Below are positions 1 to 6,888 of a stretch of DNA of 22,699 nt, piece after piece. The DNA lies in assembly GCA_018883305.1 (NCBI GenBank), contig VEQI01000009.1, positions 1 to 22,699 of the forward strand, written 5' to 3'. The notes under the pieces are model-generated. The model worked only from the letters and a program-made list of their open reading frames with translations, made no database searches and was not told the DNA's origin. How positions within the stretch are numbered: position 1 is the first letter of the stretch; each line of letters begins with the position of its first letter. The stretch is from Limnohabitans sp. (GTDB taxonomy: Bacteria > Pseudomonadota > Gammaproteobacteria > Burkholderiales > Burkholderiaceae_C). A program made the translations under genes and the position numbers.

Positions 1-164
1 TGCAACTCCAGTGTGCGGGGATTGTAGACCTGTACCATGCCAGTGCCCCGGTAGCCGTGCTGCACCGATTCCATGGGTGGACGCTCACATCCACTGAGCA
101 ACAGCAGCAGTCCGCCAATGAGCAGGGCAAGCCCGCGTCGTGAAATTTCAACGTATCGACTCAT
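1..164 (-). CDS. pufC: Photosynthetic reaction centre cytochrome c subunit PufC, N-terminal fragment (partial at window edge)
   Basis: Only the first 54 codons lie in the window. They encode a lipoprotein-type signal peptide: Arg-rich start, hydrophobic stretch at residues 11-24 and lipobox LLSGC with Cys26 as the acylated residue. The conserved start of the mature cytochrome follows (CERPPMESVQHGYRGTGM, residues 26-43). In this family the protein is anchored on the periplasmic side of the reaction centre and carries the haems that re-reduce the photo-oxidised special pair; the haem-binding CxxCH motifs lie outside the window. The ATG overlaps the pufM stop as ATGA, so translation is probably coupled to pufM. 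The HiPIP gene at 11798 encodes a likely soluble electron donor to this subunit. Identification is firm from the N-terminal motif and the position after pufM. Confidence 0.93.
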   Translation of the reverse strand, partial: MSRYVEISRRGLALLIGGLLLLLSGCERPPMESVQHGYRGTGMVQVYNPRTLEL

Positions 165-1141
165 GGCTTGACTCCCATGGAGAGGCTTGGGTCCACCACC
201 GTGGGAAATACTTCGGGGTAGGGCGGAACGACACCGTGTTTCATGGCCCACAAATACCAGTTGTCCACCACGGTGCCTGTCAACAAGATGCCTATGCCGC
301 CCGTCAAAGGGCACAGCACTGCAAACCACCAGGCCCATCGGTGGATGGATTCCATGGTGGCGTTAAAGCCCATGGTCCAGCGCCAGAAGAGGGCGGCACG
401 CTCGGAGGCCGTCCCACGGTCGGTGATTTGTTCGAGCTCTCGCTCGCCGCCGTAATGGGTGACTGCCAGAATGGTGGCGCCGTGCATCGCGAAGAGAAGT
501 GCTGACCCATACAGGAACACAATCGATAGCGCATGGAATGGGTTGTAGAACAAATTCCCATAGCGCAAGGAGAAGGCAGCGGTCCAATCTAAATGGGGAA
601 AGATGCCATAGGGGACAGCCTCACCCCAGGAGCCCATCAGAATGGGGCGGAAAAGACCCAGGACCAAGAAGAGCCAAATCGCCGCTGCAAACGCCCAAGC
701 GATATGTGTGCCCAAGCCTAACTCGCGGGCGCGTCGATAGGTGCGTGCCCACCAAAGAAAGAGTGACGAAGTCAGGAAGAACCCGGTGATCAACCACCAA
801 CCGCCCTGGTTGAGAGGCGGCATTTGAAGTCCGTAACTGGGCGGCGGTGGTTCCAGTGCCAACCAAAACAATTGGCGGACAAACTGAATGGGATCGTAGT
901 TCACCGAAGCCAGCATGTTCATGCCAATGATGGTGAAGGCAATCAATCCACAGATCAACGAAGCCAGACCCAGACTGCCCAGATAAATCGGGCCTAGCTG
1001 TGCGTTACCGAATTTGCCCAGCCAATAGTTGTGCTCAGGGGGATCGAGGCTGCGGGGGCTATTGCCATGCCCGAGCTCAACGCCTGAATGACCCGGTGCT
1101 TGCACCGTCACCGTGGTAAAGAGATTTTGATACTGCGCCAT
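161..1141 (-). CDS. pufM: Photosynthetic reaction centre M subunit
   Basis: This 326-aa integral membrane protein is one half of the type II reaction-centre core and binds special-pair bacteriochlorophyll, bacteriopheophytin, quinone and the non-haem iron. Five hydrophobic segments are visible. The pigment and iron ligands are in place at His183 and His203 (bacteriochlorophylls) and His220, Glu235 and His267 (iron), each one residue above Rhodobacter sphaeroides M-subunit numbering. Trp253 occupies the QA-pocket Trp position. The chosen ATG follows an AGGAG Shine-Dalgarno; a start two codons upstream lacks one. It lies 16 nt after pufL and its stop overlaps the pufC start. The protein appears complete and functional. 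Confidence 0.97.
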   Translation of the reverse strand: MAQYQNLFTTVTVQAPGHSGVELGHGNSPRSLDPPEHNYWLGKFGNAQLGPIYLGSLGLASLICGLIAFTIIGMNMLASVNYDPIQFVRQLFWLALEPPPPSYGLQMPPLNQGGWWLITGFFLTSSLFLWWARTYRRARELGLGTHIAWAFAAAIWLFLVLGLFRPILMGSWGEAVPYGIFPHLDWTAAFSLRYGNLFYNPFHALSIVFLYGSALLFAMHGATILAVTHYGGERELEQITDRGTASERAALFWRWTMGFNATMESIHRWAWWFAVLCPLTGGIGILLTGTVVDNWYLWAMKHGVVPPYPEVFPTVVDPSLSMGVKP

Positions 1142-1157
1142 GCTCAACTCCTAACGC

Positions 1158-1982
1158 TCAACGCCAGATCGGCATGTTTAGCCACCAGCCCCACCACTCA
1201 GGCCAGCCTCTGCTCCAGAAGGGACCCGAAATCACGATGCACAAGGCGCTGAACAACACGGCAGCCAGTGCGAGGAAAAGACCTAATCGGTGAATGCCCA
1301 AGGTGCCAATCGAATAGCCAATCGTGTCGCGGAAGAACGTGTCTTCATGCTCTGGAGTCTTCACGACATCGCCGGATTTCGGGTTGGTGGCCGACAGAAT
1401 CAAACCGCCATGCAACGAAAGTGCAAAGGTGGTGGCAAAGAAAAAACTCACCGCCAGCATGTGAGCCGGGTTGTAATGAAAATGCAGGTACTGGTAACCC
1501 ACGTTGGAGACCCAGTCGAGGTGGCTGTAGATGCCGTAGGGGAAACCATGCCCCCAAGCGCCCATCAGCACGGGTCGAATCACCACCAGCGTCACATACG
1601 CCAGAATGGCCACGCTGAACGCTGCGGGAACGTGATAGCCCATGCCCAGCTTGCGACAAATTTCCACTTCACGAAGGGCCCATGAGCCAAAGGCTCCAAT
1701 GGCGCACACGGTGATCAACTGCCACAGGCCGCCCTCCAGCAGGGGCGCAAATCGAAGGCCATAGGATAAATCGGGCGGTGCAATGCTGATTTGCCACAAG
1801 TTCCAGGTCGGACCCATGGCAGCACCCCACAAAATCAAGGCGGTGCCCAGTGCGGCAAAGAAGATGGTGGTGACGCCGAAAAATCCGACATAGAAAGGTC
1901 CAACCCAAAAGTCGAACAAATCTCCGCCCAGCAGCGTGCCTCCGCGCACTCTGTATTTCTTTTCAAAACTGAGCATGGCCAT
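1158..1982 (-). CDS. pufL: Photosynthetic reaction centre L subunit
   Basis: This 274-aa L subunit is the partner of PufM in the reaction-centre heterodimer and carries the electron-transfer active branch and the QB site. The N-terminus LSFEKKYRVRGGTLLGGDLF is the family hallmark. Ligand residues are intact: His154 and His174 (bacteriochlorophyll), and His191 and His231 (iron and QB region). Glu213-Asp214 match the proton-delivery acidic pair known at L212/L213 in Rhodobacter. The ATG was chosen because GAAGGAG sits just upstream and the protein then starts as usual for the family; an upstream in-frame start would add 14 atypical residues. A 103-nt gap separates it from pufA and holds a strong stem-loop. 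Confidence 0.97.
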   Translation of the reverse strand: MAMLSFEKKYRVRGGTLLGGDLFDFWVGPFYVGFFGVTTIFFAALGTALILWGAAMGPTWNLWQISIAPPDLSYGLRFAPLLEGGLWQLITVCAIGAFGSWALREVEICRKLGMGYHVPAAFSVAILAYVTLVVIRPVLMGAWGHGFPYGIYSHLDWVSNVGYQYLHFHYNPAHMLAVSFFFATTFALSLHGGLILSATNPKSGDVVKTPEHEDTFFRDTIGYSIGTLGIHRLGLFLALAAVLFSALCIVISGPFWSRGWPEWWGWWLNMPIWR

Positions 1983-2031
1983 GACAGGCTCCTTCGGACT
2001 GGGAAAAGACCGCGATAAATTCAATAAAAGT

Positions 2032-2073
2032 TGCAGACACTGTGCTGAATCACGTCCAGAGACAGCATCTGCA
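2032..2073 (-). other. Intercistronic stem-loop between pufA and pufL (likely mRNA stability element)
   Basis: On the transcribed minus strand UGCAGAUGCUG (2073-2063) can pair with CAGUGUCUGCA (2042-2032). This gives an 11-bp stem with two central G-U wobbles and a loop of about 20 nt. It starts 12 nt after the pufA stop and ends about 50 nt before the pufL start. In Rhodobacter capsulatus a hairpin at this position protects the pufBA part of the mRNA and produces the excess of antenna over reaction-centre transcript. The same role is inferred here from position and structure only. There is no U-run, so simple termination is unlikely. Confidence 0.6.
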
Positions 2074-2085
2074 GGGGAACATCAA

Positions 2086-2286
2086 TCAGGATTTCGCCGC
2101 TGGCACTGCTGCGGGCATGGGCGAGTTTTGCGCCGATGCTGCAGCAGGCTTTTTGGCGCCGTCGAGCCAATTGAATTTGTTGGTGCTCAACAGAATGAGG
2201 TGAATCATTGCTGCAAGACCAAACAGGAAAATCCCCTGAACCACCATGGCTCTGAGAGGATCGAAAAGTCGCCAGATACGCCACAT
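2086..2286 (-). CDS. pufA: Light-harvesting LH1 antenna alpha polypeptide
   Basis: This 66-aa single-helix antenna protein begins MWRIWRLFDP, the alpha-polypeptide signature. It has a central membrane helix with His29 as the bacteriochlorophyll ligand, followed by LLSTNKFNWLDG. With PufB it forms the LH1 ring around the reaction centre. The tail after about residue 45 is rich in Ala and Pro (AKKPAAASAQ then SPMPAAVPAAKS) and resembles C-terminal tails that are trimmed in other species. The ATG follows AGGAG, which overlaps the TAG stop of the preceding 74-aa gene (TAGGAG), so the two are tightly packed with a 10-nt gap. The gene normally found directly upstream, pufB, is displaced by that extra gene. 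Confidence 0.96.
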   Translation of the reverse strand: MWRIWRLFDPLRAMVVQGIFLFGLAAMIHLILLSTNKFNWLDGAKKPAAASAQNSPMPAAVPAAKS

Positions 2287-2296
2287 AATGTTTCTC

Positions 2297-2521
2297 CTAA
2301 ATGATGTGGGACATGAAGGTGTAAACCGCTGCCTTCACCCCGGCAAAGACGTTGGTCATGTTTTCTGCCCCGGGCAACCAGCTTCTCCAGTGCACGCCAA
2401 CCAGCTGGCCTAGCAATGCCACTATGAAAAACACGGCGAAGCACGGAACAAAAATCAAAACAAACGTCAGCTTGTCGTCCTTTTCAGGGGTCTTTTCCGG
2501 AAAAAAGGGGATATCAGCCAT
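2297..2521 (-). CDS. 74-aa LH1-beta-like membrane protein inserted between pufB and pufA
   Basis: The residues at 24-51 (FVPCFAVFFIVALLGQLVGV then HWRSWLPG) form one membrane helix followed by the HWRSWLPG end. Aligned without gaps to LH1 beta, Gln39 falls where the bacteriochlorophyll-binding His of the neighbouring PufB (His37) lies. Trp45, Arg46 and Trp48 match beta Trp43, Arg44 and Trp46. After the WLPG end there are 23 further residues, NMTNVFAGVKAAVYTFMSHI plus Ile, an amphipathic or second hydrophobic segment absent from PufB. The N-terminus (PFFPEKTPEKDDK) is charged and lacks the beta His. The ATG follows GGAG at a 7-nt spacing; the gene is 32 nt after pufB and 10 nt before pufA, so it is co-transcribed with both. 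I do not recognise a named family. It is probably a divergent antenna paralogue or an accessory LH1 subunit, perhaps with weak or no pigment binding. Homology to beta is inferred from this alignment. Confidence 0.85.
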   Translation of the reverse strand: MADIPFFPEKTPEKDDKLTFVLIFVPCFAVFFIVALLGQLVGVHWRSWLPGAENMTNVFAGVKAAVYTFMSHII

Positions 2522-2553
2522 AGGAATACTCCGTGTTGAAACGCGAACCTGCC

Positions 2554-2697
2554 TTAGAACCAGGGCCGCCATGCCCAGACCAGGATGTGAGCGATCACAG
2601 CAACTGCTGTAAAAGCCACAGTACCCTGCATCCAGTAATGGTGGAACTCCTGAGCCTCCTCGTCGGTCAGCCCGGATATGGAAGTCCGATTCGACAT
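2554..2697 (-). CDS. pufB: Light-harvesting LH1 antenna beta polypeptide
   Basis: This 47-aa protein reads MSNRTSISGLTDEEAQEFHH, then a hydrophobic helix and the end AHILVWAWRPWF. The N-terminal LTDEEAQEFH, the conserved His37 bacteriochlorophyll ligand and the aromatic WAWRPW end are diagnostic for LH1 beta. It pairs with PufA to bind bacteriochlorophyll a and carotenoid in the ring. The ATG follows AAAGGAG, which itself contains the TAA stop of the preceding 49-aa ORF. The protein ends at Phe47 with no tail. It is very short but fully supported by motif, ribosome-binding site and operon position. Confidence 0.96.
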   Translation of the reverse strand: MSNRTSISGLTDEEAQEFHHYWMQGTVAFTAVAVIAHILVWAWRPWF

Positions 2698-2709
2698 ACG
2701 AATGCTCCT

Positions 2710-2859
2710 TTACAAAATGACCTTGCGGCCAACCCTGCGCACAGCCCGCGCAGCCTGGGCAGCCACGACAGATTGCCGCGACATGGGGTGATGAACAGTC
2801 CGCGTGGGCGCACCATTCAGCATCAGTTGTTGTTCATCCAAGGTCAGCACCAACTTCAT
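2710..2859 (-). CDS. 49-aa basic protein of unknown function in the pufQ position
   Basis: A 49-residue reading frame begins MKLVLTLDEQQLMLNGAPTR and ends in a basic segment (ARAVRRVGRKVIL). Its ATG overlaps the bchZ stop as ATGA, and its TAA overlaps the pufB Shine-Dalgarno, so it is fully embedded in the operon. In Rhodobacter this slot is held by pufQ, a larger one-helix protein that affects bacteriochlorophyll synthesis. This protein has no membrane helix and I see no resemblance to PufQ. It could be a small regulatory or assembly factor, or a translated spacer that couples pufB to bchZ. Existence is supported by coupling at both ends; function is unknown. Confidence 0.65.
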   Translation of the reverse strand: MKLVLTLDEQQLMLNGAPTRTVHHPMSRQSVVAAQAARAVRRVGRKVIL

Positions 2860-4334
2860 GCGGGCTCTCCCAATCCAAGGGTCTGTCCCGCAGCTTGCAC
2901 ATGACATTCGTGGACTTCGTCTTCACCCGCCTCGCGCGCCACGCGCTCGGCTTGATCTCGTAAGCGCTTGGCGGCCGAAATCTGCACCAGGACCGGCTGG
3001 TGTTCAATCAGTTCACGCAATTTGGCGTGAGCCTGGTCATGCCAGGCGGTACTGGGTTCCACCACCCCACGTGCAGGTGTGGCTTCCACGCGATCCATGT
3101 CGGTGCCCAGGGGAAGGATGTGAAACAGGGCGTCAAACAGAGCGTTGCAGACTTCCTGAATCAGGTAGGTGGCGCCGCTGTACCCCATGAATGGTGTGCC
3201 GGTGTGTCGGCGAATGATCGCACCCGGAAACGAAGCTGGAATGTAGGTCGCACGCATCGGCCCTGACGAAGAAAGTTCGCTCAGGTACATGCGCTCGTTG
3301 TAGCTGCCAAACAGGATCAGAGGTGTTTGCTGACGAACCAGCTCGCGCACCTGCGCGTTGTCGGTCTTGACACCAGCCTGGCGGGATACACTGAATTTGC
3401 AAGGCAATCCCATTTCAGTTTCGAGAAAGTGACGCAACCCGCGCGCATAGGTCTCGTTGGCCACCACGGCAAAACTGGCCGTGGCGAAAAAGTCTTGCGT
3501 GACCGAACGCCATAAATCCCACAACGGTTTCAAAGTGGTGTGGCGTTCTTTCTCAATGAAGGGCTCTGGATCCAGGTGAAGCAATTCACCCAGCTTGCGC
3601 AGGAATTGCGTGGTGCTGTGCAAGCCGATGGGCGCTTGCAGGTAGGGGCGATCCAGTGCCTCACACAGCATGCGTCCGAATTCACGGTACATGCAGATGT
3701 TGACATCTGCTTCCACCAAGCGAGAGACATCCGCCAGGTGACTGCCCAGCGGGAACACCATGTTGATGTCGGCACCGATGCCTTGCACCAGTCGGCGAAT
3801 TTCTGCCAAGTCGCTAGCAGAGTTGAAGGTCCCATAGGAGGGGCCGATGATGTTGACGCGAGGCTTCTCGCCTGCTGGACGCTCGGCAAACGGCCGACGA
3901 GCCGGCACCTTGCGCAAACCGTACTCGCTCCATAGCCAGTACATGGCCCGATTAGCGCACTGCCATTGATCTTCATCGATGGTGCGTGGCAAGAAACGCT
4001 GAATGTTGGTGCCTTCTGGCGTCACCCCGCCGCCAATCATTTCTGCAATGGAGCCGGTGACCACCACGGAGGGCAATTCGGGGTCCAAGGTCGCGTGCGC
4101 ACGCTTCATGGCGCCCTCTGTCCCTTCGCGCCCGAGTTGCTCTTCTGCGAGTCCGGTCACCACAATCGGCAATTCATGCGGTGGCAAGGCGTCGGTGTAG
4201 TGCAACACCGATGTCACGGGCAGGTTTTCGCATCCCACCGGGCCGTCGATCACCACTTGCAGGCCTTTGATCGCCGTGAATACATACACGGCACCCCAGT
4301 AGCCTCCTGCGCGATCATGGTCGAGTATCAGCAT
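2856..4334 (-). CDS. bchZ: Chlorophyllide a reductase subunit Z (COR, BchZ)
   Basis: This 492-aa subunit forms, with BchY, the nitrogenase MoFe-like catalytic component of chlorophyllide a oxidoreductase, which reduces ring B of the chlorin to a bacteriochlorin. Reducing power comes from BchX. The N-terminus (LILDHDRAGGYWGAVYVFTA) and GPVGCENLP with Cys35 match the family; in this enzyme class such a Cys helps ligate the [4Fe-4S] cluster shared with BchY. Length is normal. Its ATG overlaps the bchY stop by one base (TGATG), and its own stop overlaps the 49-aa ORF start, so the bch genes run into the puf genes without a break. Confidence 0.96.
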   Translation of the reverse strand: MLILDHDRAGGYWGAVYVFTAIKGLQVVIDGPVGCENLPVTSVLHYTDALPPHELPIVVTGLAEEQLGREGTEGAMKRAHATLDPELPSVVVTGSIAEMIGGGVTPEGTNIQRFLPRTIDEDQWQCANRAMYWLWSEYGLRKVPARRPFAERPAGEKPRVNIIGPSYGTFNSASDLAEIRRLVQGIGADINMVFPLGSHLADVSRLVEADVNICMYREFGRMLCEALDRPYLQAPIGLHSTTQFLRKLGELLHLDPEPFIEKERHTTLKPLWDLWRSVTQDFFATASFAVVANETYARGLRHFLETEMGLPCKFSVSRQAGVKTDNAQVRELVRQQTPLILFGSYNERMYLSELSSSGPMRATYIPASFPGAIIRRHTGTPFMGYSGATYLIQEVCNALFDALFHILPLGTDMDRVEATPARGVVEPSTAWHDQAHAKLRELIEHQPVLVQISAAKRLRDQAERVAREAGEDEVHECHVQAAGQTLGLGEPA

Positions 4335-5878
4335 CAGCCCATCTCCTCGGCTTTGCGCTTTTTCAACTGTTTGTCCAGTTGTCGACGCGTTTCCGCCTTG
4401 AATTCAGGCCGATCGAGGGGCACGCCCTCCCAGACGCCAGCGGCATGCCCGGCGCCGACTTCGCCAAAAAAGGATTTCATGGCATCGAAGCGAGACTTGT
4501 TGCCCATGGCGGCCTGGATGACCTGGACCAAGGACCCTGCGCCTGCCACCCCCATGAGCGGACGAGCCGAGATCAGGTTTGTGAAGTACAGGGCTGGAAT
4601 ACACAGTTGCTTGGCTTTTTGAACGATTGGCGTGGTTCCAATGGCCAGGTCGGGCTTGAAGGCGTGGACCGCTGCCATGTCCTGTTCCAAAGAGGCCCGG
4701 AATTGCACCTCGACACCTTGCTGTCTCAACCAGTCGGCGTCTTCTTGATTCCAGCGTGTGGCAGGGCAGGCGGAACCGACGTAGGGCACTTCTGCGCCGC
4801 ACTCCACCAGCAGCCGTGCCACCAGCAATTCGGAGCCCTCATAGCCACTCAAGGTGATGCGACCATGGAGGGATAGTCGAGCCATCATGTCCCGCATGCC
4901 GTGCAGGGCTTGGTTGCGTGCTTGATCAATCAGTTCGGTTGGAACGCCGCACGCATCCCCCACGCGTTGTAGCCATGCCTGTGTGCCATGGAGTCCTACC
5001 GGTGCAGATCCCACCACGGGTCGTCCGGCGGCTTCAAATTCGCGGACACTGGCAGTGTAGAAGGGGTGGATGGCTGCGACCGCCGCACAATCGAGCGCGG
5101 CATACAGTTCGCGCCATTCTCGAGTGGGAACTGAGGGTCCCACGGCCAGGCCCATGGGGGCAATCAATTGGCCGATGATGACCGGGTCAGCCGGGAACAT
5201 TTCGCCAAGCAGGGTGATGGTGGGTTTGCTCTGACGGCCACCGCGCGGTGCAGCAACAGGTCCTTGCTGAACCTCGGTACGGGCATAACGCAACATTGCA
5301 CCGGCCAGCACATCCTTGGCTTCTGCATGCGTGGGGACGCCAAATCCGGGGACATCGATGCCGATGACCCGTACCCCCTGAATTTCCTTGGGTAGCAGTT
5401 GCAGGGGGACACCGCTGGCGGTGGGAACGCACAGGTTGATGACCACAATGGCATCGAGTTCGGCGGGATTCGCCTGCGAGTGAACAGCCTCGCGGATATC
5501 CTCGAACAACTTTCCGGTCACCAGGGTCTCAGAGTTGAACGGGACATATCCCACGCTTCGGCGCGCACCGTAAAAATGCGAGGTGAAGGTGAGACCATAG
5601 ACGCAACATGCCGACCCCGACAAAATCGTGGCCGTGCGTCGCATGCGAAGCCCTACGCGTAGCGACCCGAAAGCGGGACACATGCTTTGTGGTTGATCGT
5701 GCGGCCCCGTCCCTTCAAGGCGAGGGTAATCGACCGCGTATTGCTGCAAGGTGTCTGATTTGCCTGCGGCCTTGGCAGCAGCCAGTAGCTGTTCGCCCCC
5801 CGCATGACAACCCATCCCATCGCCTTCGAGCGACGTGGTCTGGATGGGGATGATGCGGGTGGTGTCCATCGCGTTCAC
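4334..5878 (-). CDS. bchY: Chlorophyllide a reductase subunit Y (COR, BchY)
   Basis: This 514-aa partner of BchZ is the other half of the catalytic component of chlorophyllide a reductase. Conserved Cys occur in GMGCHAGG (Cys24), MCPAFGSLR (Cys67) and SACCVYGL (Cys91/92), consistent with cluster ligation in the nitrogenase-like family. C-terminal segments such as GSACPATRWNQEDADWLRQQ match BchY. The start is uncertain: a GTG at 5878 overlaps the bchX stop as GTGA, and an ATG three codons later (5869) gives MDTTRII. Neither has a clear Shine-Dalgarno, so coupling to bchX probably drives initiation. The stop overlaps the bchZ ATG. Confidence 0.95.
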   Translation of the reverse strand: MNAMDTTRIIPIQTTSLEGDGMGCHAGGEQLLAAAKAAGKSDTLQQYAVDYPRLEGTGPHDQPQSMCPAFGSLRVGLRMRRTATILSGSACCVYGLTFTSHFYGARRSVGYVPFNSETLVTGKLFEDIREAVHSQANPAELDAIVVINLCVPTASGVPLQLLPKEIQGVRVIGIDVPGFGVPTHAEAKDVLAGAMLRYARTEVQQGPVAAPRGGRQSKPTITLLGEMFPADPVIIGQLIAPMGLAVGPSVPTREWRELYAALDCAAVAAIHPFYTASVREFEAAGRPVVGSAPVGLHGTQAWLQRVGDACGVPTELIDQARNQALHGMRDMMARLSLHGRITLSGYEGSELLVARLLVECGAEVPYVGSACPATRWNQEDADWLRQQGVEVQFRASLEQDMAAVHAFKPDLAIGTTPIVQKAKQLCIPALYFTNLISARPLMGVAGAGSLVQVIQAAMGNKSRFDAMKSFFGEVGAGHAAGVWEGVPLDRPEFKAETRRQLDKQLKKRKAEEMG

Positions 5879-6888
5879 GCAGCGTCGTAGATCACTTCAA
5901 GTGAGGGTTTCACCAGCTCGTGGCGTCCCATCATGTCGAAGGTGGTTGCGGGTTCGAGCACCACGTGACGCCCAACGGTGTCTGCACTGAACAGGCCGAG
6001 CAACTGATCCTGCGTTTGTGGCGTGGGGCGAACGGGTGGCGCCAGTCCCACATTCGTCGCCAATTGCTCAAACAGGGGGCCCCAGGTGCCGCCGGGCTTG
6101 CCAATGATTTCGTAGCTCGCGCTCTTGCGGCGGATATCCTCATGCGCTGGAATGGACGCCAGCACTGGGATCCCCGCATGGTTTGCAAATGCCTGCGCCT
6201 CACCCGTGCCATCGTCTTTGTTGATGACCATGCCGGCCACCCCCACATTGCCACCGAGTTTGCGAAAGTATTCAACGGCTGAACACACATTGTTCGCCAC
6301 GTACAGGGACTGCAGGTCGTTGCTGCCGACCACAATCACTTTTTGGCACATGTCGCGCGCAATGGGCAAGCCAAAGCCACCACACACCACATCGCCCAGG
6401 AAGTCCAGCAACACGTAATCAAAGCCCCAGTCATGAAAGCCCAGTTTTTCCAGGGTTTCAAAGCCGTGAATGATGCCGCGTCCGCCACAGCCGCGGCCCA
6501 CCTCGGGCCCGCCCAATTCCATGGCAAACACACCATCCCGCTTGAAGCACACATCGCTGATGCTGACGGCCTCGCCAGCCAGTTTTTTACGCGAGGACGT
6601 TTCAATGATGGTGGGACAGGCTTTGCCACCAAACAGCAGACTGGTGGTGTCGCTCTTGGGATCGCAACCGATCAGCAACACCTTTTTTCCTTGCTGTGCC
6701 ATCATGTAGCTCAAGTTGGCCAGCGTGAAACTTTTGCCGATGCCCCCTTTGCCATAGATGGCAATGATCTGGGTTTCCTTGGTGGGTTCGGCTGTGCTCA
6801 CAGGGGCCGGCGGCTCAGAGGCCTCTTGACGTAAACGTTCCACGAACTGAACGGGCTGAATAGTCACCGGTGGGGGATTCATGTTCAT
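5875..6888 (-). CDS. bchX: Chlorophyllide a reductase iron protein subunit X (BchX)
   Basis: This 337-aa NifH-like ATPase is the reductase component that passes electrons to BchYZ. A P-loop IYGKGGIGKSF lies at residues 44-54 after a Pro/Glu-rich N-terminal extension. The switch segments GCDPKSDTT and VVCGGFGLPIARD and the GRGCGGRGII Cys motif fit a dimer bridged by one [4Fe-4S] cluster. The chosen ATG overlaps the bchC stop as ATGA and has GGAG nine nt upstream; an earlier in-frame start would extend into bchC, and another ATG lies two codons later. The stop overlaps the bchY GTG. Confidence 0.96.
   Translation of the reverse strand: MNMNPPPVTIQPVQFVERLRQEASEPPAPVSTAEPTKETQIIAIYGKGGIGKSFTLANLSYMMAQQGKKVLLIGCDPKSDTTSLLFGGKACPTIIETSSRKKLAGEAVSISDVCFKRDGVFAMELGGPEVGRGCGGRGIIHGFETLEKLGFHDWGFDYVLLDFLGDVVCGGFGLPIARDMCQKVIVVGSNDLQSLYVANNVCSAVEYFRKLGGNVGVAGMVINKDDGTGEAQAFANHAGIPVLASIPAHEDIRRKSASYEIIGKPGGTWGPLFEQLATNVGLAPPVRPTPQTQDQLLGLFSADTVGRHVVLEPATTFDMMGRHELVKPSLEVIYDAA

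Noticed and set aside
2884..2901. TGT-N12-ACA match inside the 3' end of bchZ, upstream of pufB
   Set aside because: The six-base pattern alone is expected about five times by chance in this window, and the arms are not extended (TGTC/CACA). It is not counted as an operator, though an internal puf promoter in this region cannot be excluded.
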